From Tetrapyrgos nigripes (Eukaryota; Basidiomycota; Agaricomycetes; Agaricales; Campanellaceae): a stretch of DNA of 64,000 bases. The DNA lies in contig JAACJM010000095.1 of assembly GCA_013368315.1 (NCBI GenBank), forward strand, positions 62,001 through 126,000. The letters are read 5' to 3'. Made by a program: the position numbers and the translations under genes. Positions 55,588-64,000 of this stretch are shown piece by piece. The number at the start of each line of letters is the position of its first letter. Position 1 is the stretch's first letter. Under the pieces are notes generated by a model. That model was not told the DNA's origin and searched no databases. It saw only the letters and a program-made list of their open reading frames with translations.

Positions 55588-57454
55588 TTACAGATTATTG
55601 TTGATCATGTTGATCATGTCTATCATAGCCGTCGAACGCGGGACAACAACGCACTTCAAATCCTTCGGGGGCCTTGTGACGCACTGGTGAGCAAGCTTGC
55701 TTCAAGATTGAAACAACTTATACTCACGTCGTAAAAGCAGTTACAAATTCCAGCTTGGGTAGTACGGATTTGCCACTGGAATCCCTGATTGCTTCGATGC
55801 GAAATGCAGCTATTGTGCGAGAAATGGCTAGGAATGTGGCCGTGTTAGCAAGAGTGACACCTGGACACCGCCGACGTCCGAATCCAAACGAGATTTCACG
55901 AGGATCACGCAACCCAGATCCCTCGTCTTCCAAGAATCTGTCCGGAAAAAAGAGAGTAGAATTGGGGTATTCGTCCTCGTCGTGAGTCATCGCCCTAAAG
56001 AAAATTCAGCTCTCCGATGTGTTGACGCTACATTTTCTTTGCTTTACCATATATTCGTGAACATCCAGGATTTGCGGGGTATTCTGAAACCTTCGTAGTC
56101 ATCCTCTTCCAACGGACTTCTAGGCATTAACGGGACCGGAGGATTGAAACGATGGAGCTCCTTTATAATGGCATGGATGTATGGTAGCTTCGACTCGTCC
56201 AATAAATCGGGCAACCGGTCTTCTCCTACGACTTCTCGTATTTCTTGATACGCCTTCTCTTGGATTTCTGGATGCAAGACCATCATCAAGAAAAACGTCT
56301 GTATGACTGTCGCAGTCTTCAAATCCACGAAAAATGAGAATGGAACATACTGGCGATATGCGAGGCTCACAGTATCCGTTGCGGCCGAGTACAAGGATGC
56401 CGCTGCACCTGCTAGGATGGCCTCGTCTTCTGGAGAGTAATGATCTCCCATATCCAGCAGATTATTGTAGACGAATGATGGCGCGACTATTCCTTGTTGT
56501 ATGCTCTCCTTCACTTTCTTGAAGGGTGTCTGCGTAAAAGTCTCGAATAATCTTCTTGCATCTGCTGCCCATAGCTGGAATGACCCTCCTGGAGCCCATG
56601 CAGGTAGAAATCTCACTGACGGTGCTTAGTTCAGCAAACAGAAACCGACCAATGGATATATGAACACTCACAGAACGGGTACGAATCTACGGCCCATTTA
56701 CCGGGAATCATAGCTGCAGTAGAATGCTTGGACGTTTCTTCCACGAGATGCAAATATTCCTCTTCCAACTTATGACCGTACGTGAACTGGACTACCATTG
56801 ATCCTACAAACCTTCAAAAGGGTAAGCGTCGATTTCTCTCCTACTTCGATAATCACCTACCTCAACACCGCTGACTCGATATCCTCAGGCCTCTTCAGCA
56901 AATCTGCCAAGAACGAATCACATTCGATACGAACTCTCGGACTCCAATCCAGGATAAAACGCGAACTGAGCGTGTCATGCAGAAGTTTGCGATATTTCTT
57001 CAGCCGAGGTCCGTATTTCTGAAACCCTACATTGTCTTGCCGACCTATGAGATCCATCATCGGGAAATCAGGACGAGAACTGTAGTTTAGGTTTCGCTTT
57101 CTGTCTTCTAATAGGTCGTGCGCGATCTGGAATTTGTTATTGACGATGACATGTCTTCCTCGGACTCTGAAATGAATCAGCCCGCTCCCTGATACTGTAA
57201 GTGGAACTGTTTGATCAAACGAGACGTTAGACTTACCGTATTGCTTGCCCCATTTTTGGTACATCTTCCATGGTTCAGATTTCGGAGTGGCTTGGAGGGT
57301 CGGACCTAAAGCATGCTTCAATTTAGTAGACCGCCGTACAGGGAGGCTTTTCGCAATATAACCCCTTGCCTGGTGGAAGAGGTGTACGACGACCAAAGAT
57401 CAACCGTACAACGATGACAGTCAAGATCGCGGCAACAACCAATGTCGTATACAT
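55588..57454 (-). CDS. Cytochrome P450 (P450-1)
   Basis: The start is ATG 57454 with a membrane anchor (MYTTLVVAAILTVIVVRLIF) and LPPG. That Pro-rich hinge is joined to PTLQATPKSEPWKMYQKWGKQYG by an intron with a GC donor (GCAAGG...TTTAG). Then come HDLLEDRKRNLNYSSRPDFPMMDLIG, SLYSAATDT (I-helix, first Gly replaced by Ala), IIKELHRFNPPVP (ExxR), FFPDRF and the haem loop FGFGRRRCPGV. The last exon, after a 45-60 bp intron ending ACAAG, reads PPKDLKCVVVPRS and stops at 55588-55590. About 510 residues, intact by eye. It has the layout of the basidiomycete P450s often annotated as O-methylsterigmatocystin oxidoreductase-like, whose substrates are mostly unknown. It is tandem with P450-2, and the Helitron lies immediately beyond its 3' end. 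Confidence 0.88.
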
Positions 57455-57492
57455 GGGTGGTTCAGTAAGAGATGGATAGAGAAGACGTCCAG

Positions 57493-57500
57493 TATATATA
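57493..57500 (-). promoter_or_regulatory. Candidate TATA box of P450-1
   Basis: TATATATA about 40 bases upstream of ATG 57454. Confidence 0.45.
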
Positions 57501-57632
57501 CCTCTCGAATCGTGAGAAGCAATCTGTCCAGTGCGCCAGTATTCCTACCCGTTCAGGATGCCCAAGCCGTACGTATCGATTTCTATTCTAATTATTACTT
57601 TCGGTCTAGGGAACTGAGATTACATGCGACCC

Positions 57633-59727
57633 TCATTCAACTTGATTGGCTCTTTCCTTCACCACCGCTGCAAATTCCCTAGACCTCGGCTTGATGGTAA
57701 GCTCGTAAGGTACAGGATGCCTAAAACGAGGTCGAATCAATCTCTTGGTCTTCCCTACTAACCGAAATATTCAACTCACGAAACAAGGCCAGATGTGTAT
57801 TCTGGATCGCATGACTTCAAACGACCTTTTTGGTCAACGGCAAGCGAGAGGTTCACGGTCACAGTCAAGCCAGATATCAGAAGGAACAAATTATTCTCGC
57901 CAAGATATCGTCCCGGACATACCCTGTGTCGGTTTATCAGCACGAATGCGAAAGATAGAAGGACAGATAAGAGCACCTGCGACCAAAGCCGAATGCGTAC
58001 GCTGTAGAATCTAGAGCTGTTTCTCGGACCTGATCCTCCATGAATCTCTCTGGAGCAAACTTTTCCGTCGGAATACCGCTTCTATCATCGATAGATATCG
58101 TCCATACGTTGGGTATTACGATGGTTCCTGCTGGGATAAAGTAGCCTGAGGAGCTAATGAGTAATTAACCTCGATAATTTATTCAGGTTATAAGATACCA
58201 TTGTAGAAATCGTCTGACTTGAGCTTCCTGGCTATGCTGAGTGGTAGAGCAGGCCGCCATCGCAAGGCTTCTTTAATTGAAGCGTTCACGTATGGTAGAT
58301 TGGATCTGTCTTGAACAGTTGGAAGTCGACCACGTCCGACAACACGATCGACTTCCTCCTGTAATTTCTTCTGAACTTCAGGGAATTTGACCATCGCGAC
58401 CATGAATGTCAGGATTGTGGCGTAAGTCTGCATCATATCATTAGCACGCTTCTGAAAGTAGGGTTACAAAGGACATACGCTTTCACCGCCAGCTGTTTAA
58501 TCGGAAAATTCAATGAGAAGGTGCCAATAGTAAGAGATGTTTTAGCGTTCTTACCTCCATACATAGCCCCAGCAGCCCAGCGAACGAGATGATCAGCCTG
58601 TTGTTCTGAAAGGCCCATTGTATCCTCGTCAAAATTTTCCAAACAATCGAGTGCGAAAGATGGGCGGGCGGTTCCAGCAGCTCGGTCCGCTTTGACTGCA
58701 TCAAACGGCCTGCTAATCATTGACCAAATCAGGTTGCGACCCGATTCTGCCACTTTAGGGATGGAATTAAATGGAAGCCATGAAGGTAAGGTGCGCACTG
58801 AATATGTGTGAGCGTTAGTCCTCGCTGTGAATGAAATGCAATACTCACAGGAAGGTATGAGATCGACAAGATGGGCTCCGGGGACGGTAGCCTTCCCGAT
58901 CATTTCCATAGTCTCTTCAGCTTCCACGATGTACTTTCATTGATAATGAGATTCTTTTATGAAGCTGTGAATTTGAACACGCACGACATCGTCAGGAGTA
59001 GTAGGAGGTATTCCATACGTGACCGACATAATAATACGTCCCGCAGTTCTATGAACATCTGAGCTTTTGGCACAAGGCTACAAATAAAAATGAACTCACA
59101 GCCTTAACTGCTCTACGAAACTTTGCGGTTTATCAAGAACGTGATTGAGAAACAGAGCGATTGCATCTTCCTGAATGATGTGATACTTCTTGACGGATTC
59201 AGGACTCAAGGAGGTATGGCAGAGTTTGCGATGTTGCCTGAGGGTCGAGCCGTAAGGCAGGAGTGGAATACTCTGAAAGAAGCAAGTTCAGTGAATGTTC
59301 TCTCTAACAATTGTTCTCTTACGTTGTCAAGGCCCATCAGCTCTCCAACCATCGTGAATGTCGGGCGATCAGAATATAAATTGGGTTTATCGACCAATAA
59401 ATCATTCACGGGCTTCATCGAGTTCAGCACCAGTATGCTCTTCCCTAATGCTTCAACGTAGACCATATCGCCTGCAAGGTAAATAATTAAAGAAGAGAGC
59501 CCCTGTAACAAAAGCAAACTACACTTACCGTACTGTTGATGCCATTTAGAAAATTGAAGCCATGCCTTTTCTCGAGGGATGTCGAACAGATTTCCAAAAA
59601 ATGGCTTTCTTGGAGGTCCCGGAGGAAGAGGGAACCCTCTTCTTTTGTCGGACGGCCGATATCGCAAGATGACGCAGAGGAGAATAGCAGAGATGAGCAC
59701 CAAGCAGTCTAAAGTTGATACGGCCAT
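57633..59727 (-). CDS. Cytochrome P450 (P450-2)
   Basis: Start ATG 59727 (MAVSTLDCLVLISAILLCVIL anchor, then RRGFPLPPGPPRKPFFGNLFDIP). Exons continue through AWLQFSKWHQQYG, DLLVDKPNLYSDRPTFTMVGELMGLDN, LLPYGSTLRQHRKL, PSWLPFNSIPKVA, AAGAMYGAGGEST (I-helix), ASIKEALRWRPALPLSI (ExxR) and AYAFGFGRRVCPGRYLGE (haem loop, spliced within RR). The C-terminus is SHPVPYELTIKPRS, with the stop at 57633-57635. All inferred introns are GT-AG and the frame is continuous. Length about 520 residues. It clearly belongs to the same broad family as P450-1 but is not a near-identical duplicate. It is divergent from the UbiA-family gene across 2.2 kb that contains two MITEs. Confidence 0.88.
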
Positions 59728-60479
59728 GCTTGAAAGAAGTAAAGTAAGCAAAATATAAGAGAGGACACGTTTCATACAGTGACACACTGGCCCTCGATTC
59801 CGAACTTTGGCAGCCTGTAAGATTTCTCCTGTTTCTTTTGGAAAGATCTGGTGGATCAAGGGCAATATCTTTGGGGTCTCGGAGTTCTTCTGCCGTGAAC
59901 TGTAATTGTGAGGCAGTCTTCAAGCATCGTAGATCTACTCGGACCGTTAATGGTGGAAAGGTACTCAACTCCTTAAGAAAGCCGAGTCTCACGGAAAGTG
60001 GGAGGAGGAGGAGGAGGAGGAGGATTCTATCACCACGGCATGGGTTCAAGTGCTGAAACCCCGGGTTCCGGGAAGCACCCCGATGTACGTACCTAATACA
60101 TCATCGTCCCCGGGACTATCCACTAGCTACCGACAATCCGCCGCATGGACGACGAAGACTACATAGGAGATAGATAGCCGCCAAATACTGGAATGTACCA
60201 AGTAAGAATATCAGACCACGAACCAGAACCAGAAGTCTAAGTACTACTAGTAAACTTCGCCATGAGAAACTAAGTCCAAATTCCACCGTTGATTGCTTCA
60301 TCGCCTATATTTCGCTGGCACAAATAGAGGCGGGGCATCAAAGACATTGAGCACGTCAGAGACATATTTTGCTGTTAGCGAGAAAATTGGCAAGCAATTC
60401 GTTGTCATTTTCGGGAAACCCCACAATGACCGCCTTGTTCCTGTTCGAGATCAACCCCGGCGCCTATTCATCAAAGAAA
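59728..60479. other. Upstream region of P450-2
   Basis: Contains (GGA)n at 60001-60022. The promoter is presumably here. The last 8 bases (60472-60479, CAAAGAAA) are the target duplication of MITE 1. Confidence 0.4.
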
Positions 60480-61108
60480 TAGTGTTGACCAAGTCCAGTT
60501 CAGTCCAGTTCAGGCCCATTTTTTCTGAACTCCAAACTGGACTTTTGGTTCAGTTCAAGAATTTTCTGAACTTTGGACCGGACCAAAAGTTTACTGAACT
60601 TCGGTCCAGTTCAGGTTCGGACTTTTTTGAACCTTTTTCCAGATCAAGTTTCATGTTTTCTGCTCAAGGCCTTCCAAATGTACAGGAAGCTATTGCCTAC
60701 GGATTGTAAGTAGGTAAAGATATCTAGTGAAAGGCTGAAAGTGGAGTTCTACAGCAATTTTCAATACTACCTCACCTTCGGAATGGACAGCGGTGCACTA
60801 ATTCATTCCCAGATGGTAGCAGATGATGGCCGAGGGTGAACTAACTAAAAAGTCATCTGCATCACCGAAATAAGTTGGCAAGCCCTGCCGTCCACTTAGA
60901 TAGCTGCAAAACCATCTCTAAAAAAAGGGAATTTTGAGGGTCTCAAGCCAGTGGTTCGGACGCGTTCGAAAAAGTTCAGTACCATCTGAGCTTGAACCAG
61001 ACTTCAGGTCCAGTTCAGAATTTTTTTCGAACTTTGGACCGGACTTTCGGTCCAGTCCAGAAAAGTTCTGTTCGAACCAAAGTTCAGAACCGGACTTGGT
61101 CAACACTA
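60480..61108. mobile_element. hAT-type MITE 1 (629 bp)
   Basis: Terminal inverted repeats TAGTGTTGACCAAGTCC (about 22 bp with one mismatch) and a perfect 8-bp target duplication CAAAGAAA at 60472-60479 and 61109-61116. The interior is made of GTCCAGTTCA- and GAACTTTGGACCGGAC-like units in both orientations. No coding capacity. Confidence 0.92.
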
Positions 61109-61261
61109 CAAAGAAAAGTGACTGTTGGGACCGCATCTTTTCCTGTCATGGCCCGTCAGAAAGTCGGTTATTGCCATCTGCTGTTAACAACTCGTAAGGG
61201 ACACAGGGATTCCCCGAGGCACTCAGTGCACACCACCATTCTATACAACCCGCGATACGGT

Positions 61262-61800
61262 CAGTCTTGCCGCGGTCCGGGCCATGATCCCAGTGGCCCT
61301 TGACCAGCCCTGGACCGACCCCGAGGGCCAGACACAGCCACTGGCCCTGGCCTGACCCGGCCTTCGAGGGTCGGGTCAAGAGTCAGGCGCTGAGGAGGAG
61401 GGCCGACCCTGTCCGGCCCTTAAGACCTTGGATATCGGTATAACATAGTTTGGGTCACCCTAACTGGTCATCTAAATTTCAATATTTCCATATCGAGAAA
61501 TTGGCTAATATATCTCCTGACAGTGTGAGTCACCCAAAATGGCGACTTTTGGCAAGACCCGAGGTTGATCTCATGGCTGCAATGTCGAGATTGGATGTGT
61601 TTGCTTCACTTTTTGGTCAAATACTGTAGATATCATAGTAACCTGCATGCATAAAAAGGTTAATCATAAATAGATGTGGTTTTTCAAAGCTCTCCTTTGA
61701 GGGGAAAAAATAGGTGCGGACCTGGGCCGACCCCGGCCTCTGAGGGTCGGGTCAGAAAATTTGACGAGGGCCAGGCCCGGCCCGGACCGCGGCAACACTG
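61262..61800. mobile_element. hAT-type MITE 2 (539 bp)
   Basis: Terminal repeats CAGTCTTGCCGCGGTCCGGG (left) and CAGTGTTGCCGCGGTCCGGG (right, reversed), with a perfect 8-bp target duplication GATACGGT at 61254-61261 and 61801-61808. Subterminal GGGTCGGGTCA-type motifs recur at both ends. The TIR pattern YAGTSTTG....GGTCC resembles MITE 1. Confidence 0.92.
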
Positions 61801-61966
61801 GATACGGTGGGTATGACCCTTTTGGGATCCTATTCGCCATCGGCCAAAACTTGAAAATCAACTCGAGCAATGTAAATTTGGATCATTCAATCTCGATGCA
61901 GACATACCATTTCAGACAGAGTGATACTTTACCTCTCTCAAAGTTAGTGGAAACCGCACCTCCGTG

Positions 61967-63425
61967 ATGACGATGATGAAGTCTTCCCCACTTGCGTTTG
62001 CTAAACATCACCTCAAGACGCTCTTCCTGTTCACTCGTTCCGATTACAAGACCATTTTCTTCCCTGTAGTAGGTCTTATCCTTCGTCCCTGCCTTGTTGA
62101 AACGTGCTGAATCTTGCTCCTTCAGCTTTTCTTCTCAATCGCAACTACATCTAAAATCGACTCGTTCAATTTTCTACGTACAGTCATCTGGATATGGATA
62201 CATCTCCTACAAGCCAACGTATCAAACCAAACCTTCAGCGGACACGAAGACAAGATCAACAAACCTTGGAGACCTCTTCCCTCTGGTCGCGTCACGCCCA
62301 AACAGGCACGAATCCTCCGATGGTCTCTGATGGTTTTCTGTCTTTGCCTTTCTGCAGTCTATAGCCGAATGGTCTTCATCGCGAGTTTCGCCCTTACCAT
62401 CGTAGAGATTGTACACGACGATGTCGGATTTAGCGGGGATACCGTCCTCAAGAACCTGTGTAATGTTGGAGGCTATTCTACCTTCGAGCTCGGTGCCGCG
62501 TGTTCCATGAGTGCGTTTCAATGATCATTTTTCTGAAAAAGAAAAATACTCATTATTAGCCTGTCTGTATGTAGATAATGGCTCCCTGTCCAATACTGGC
62601 TTTATAGCACTTACCTGCAGTTGCGTATTGATTTTCACCACGATATCGGCACAGGTATGCAATCATCCTCTGATCCCATGCCGTCTCTTTTCACTGAGTA
62701 TCTCTTGTTCCGTACCATACAGGATTTCGCTGACGTAGAAGGAGACAAATTATCCGGACGCAAAACCTTGCCCATTGTGGCGCCCAATGGCTCTCGTTAC
62801 TATATCCTTTCCGCGTTACTCCTCTGGTCTTATTTCCTCATCCATATGTGGGGTCTTGGACCTATTAGTGGTGGAATATTCATCGGGGTGGGTGCCTATG
62901 TCGGATCGCGTTATTTCCGATTTCGAGATGCGAAGAATGACAGGTTGTCGTACCTGCTTTACAATGTGAGGATTCGATATATTTCTATTCCATCCGTTTC
63001 TTTAATTTGCTAATACTTCAGTACTGTAGGTGTGGCTCGTAGCAGCGCATACACTACCCTTCAACAATTCCACGGGTGTCTTGTCCAGGTAGGGCTTTCC
63101 CTCTGTCGAGAGCCAATATTTTTGTTTGTGTTATTGCAGCATTTCATTTGTACTTGATTCTTGTCTAGAGGTATCCCAGTTTCAGTGTAACTGTATGATA
63201 AGACGAAGGAATCACTGCGTTTTCTGCCTAGATACAAAACTTGTACACTACACATTGTACAAAGTAGGTAATCGTACAACACTTGTATCCCAAAGTCGTG
63301 CTACTTTTCAGCCTCTCTATCGCTCTATTGCACATTATCCTTCTCCATATCTTCCGTTAAGCTGGCTGGAAGAATCCTATGACCTCTATACTTTCTCGCA
63401 GCCCAAGCAGCTTGCCTTCCATTGA
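61967..63425 (+). CDS. UbiA-superfamily membrane enzyme (prenyltransferase or UbiA-type terpene cyclase)
   Basis: Starts MTMMKSSPLAFAKHHLKTLFLFTRSDYKTIFFPV (61967). After a GT-AG intron it reads FLRTVIWIWIHLLQANVSNQTFSGHEDKINKPWRPLPSGRV, the first conserved loop (N...ED..NKPWRP). The second loop is DFADVEGDKLSGRKTLPIV (Asp-rich, Mg-prenyl diphosphate binding), spliced from FTTISAQ by the intron 62655-62720. Hydrophobic helices follow (ILSALLLWSYFLIHMWGLGPI), then YNVWLVAAHTLPFNNSTGVL. The fold transfers or cyclises isoprenoid diphosphates in the membrane. The last exon is uncertain. The frame could end at 63425 or earlier, as family members usually stop soon after the AHxLP helix. It is divergent from two P450s, so a terpenoid module is plausible. 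Reads intact to at least 63090. Confidence 0.85.
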
Positions 63426-63429
63426 GACC

Positions 63430-63900
63430 CTTACCACAGGCATCCACAAACTTTTGGGCCCGACTGAAAAACCTACAGAAAATTAGTCTGAGCAAAGAAA
63501 AACAATGATACTGTGAATGAACTTACTTCCAAATTGATTCAATGAGTACTACATCAAGGGATGCAACTGCGTTGGTGCGTTTGTGATCTTCGCGAGATGA
63601 TTCCGGGTAAAAGCGATAGAGTTGTTTGGCATAACACCAGGATTGCTCAATGGGGTTCAGCTCGCAATGGAATTGTTTTCTGCCGCTTTTGTGGTGAGAA
63701 AGTCTGCATTGCATGCTTCAGACCAGCCTTTCCTGCTCCTTGAAGGTTTTGAGTCTGGAGTTGGAGCCATGGCTTTTTGCGAGGCATTTGTATCCAATGA
63801 GTCTAGGCAGAGTACGCTGTATTTTGCCTACTCTCTGAAATTTTACTTCCTCTCAATTTTTTCTATATCAGGGTAATCTTAAGGCCAGGATGAAAAACTT
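63430..63900 (-). pseudogene. DDE transposase C-terminal fragment (IS630/Tc1-like)
   Basis: On the minus strand a fragment reads KQFHCELNPIEQSWCYAKQLYR (63714-63523 region). This is the third-acid block (ELNPIE) shared by fungal IS630/Tc1-type transposases. Upstream sequence resembling FKEQERLV continues in the same frame but is followed by a TGA just before MQCRLSHH. The N-terminal two thirds are absent. It is dead. Confidence 0.65.
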
Positions 63901-64000
63901 CATGGCAGGATTAGTCTACACGTGTATGCGTAAATATTTGAGACCTTTTTCTACTGAAAACGCGCCAAATTTGGGTATGTCACACTGAGTCATGTGACAT

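Overview
The window is 64 kb of nuclear DNA from a filamentous basidiomycete, most likely an Agaricomycete. Genes have many 45-65 bp introns. They include families expanded in or typical of that group: cytochrome P450s, a TPR-CHAT protein, a DUF6534 membrane protein, a UbiA-type integral membrane enzyme, and basidiomycete-style Helitron and hAT elements. Host segments look moderately GC-rich, whereas 26.2-42.3 kb and 48-55.5 kb are visibly AT-rich and made of transposons.

Layout. 1-830: degenerate partial copy of a nitronate monooxygenase (NMO) gene. 2.17-4.64 kb: secreted Thr-rich mucin-like gene built from duplicated exon-intron modules, with several frame breaks. 6.12-9.51 kb: TPR-CHAT gene with one nonsense codon. 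9.93-17.82 kb: a second NMO gene, split by a 6.63 kb Ty3/gypsy element (10271-16900) with identical 144-bp LTRs and a 4-bp target duplication. 19.9-20.84 kb: decayed MFS transporter. 21.49-23.02 kb (-): Old Yellow Enzyme, divergent from a P450 at 23.82-26.19 kb (+) that is spoiled by a single TGA beside its haem cysteine. 26.4-40.35 kb: a transposon nest holding inverted copies of an unidentified repeat family (X), a 4-kb hAT element with a broken transposase, a 1.3-kb pogo derivative and a 1.28-kb MULE-like MITE with a 9-bp target duplication. 40.47-42.24 kb (-): DUF6534 protein. 43.34-44.60 kb (+): intact Gfo/Idh/MocA oxidoreductase. 48.6-55.46 kb (+): Helitron Rep-helicase with a frameshifted C-terminal extension that looks like a cysteine peptidase. 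55.59-57.45 kb and 57.63-59.73 kb (-): two apparently intact P450s. 60.48-61.80 kb: two related hAT-type MITEs. 61.97-63.4 kb (+): UbiA-family enzyme. 63.4-63.9 kb: transposase fragment.

How the genes may work together. The two intact P450s and the divergent UbiA enzyme look like a small terpenoid or meroterpenoid module. OYE, P450, MFS and NMO between 10 and 26 kb could be the remains of another oxidative or metabolite cluster, but only the OYE there reads through cleanly. A striking theme is one-point inactivation: CHAT, MFS, P450-3, hAT, gypsy gag and the Helitron are each spoiled by a stop or small indel in otherwise well-preserved sequence. All exon joins were inferred by eye from GT/GC-AG signals and family motifs. 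No alignment or search was run.
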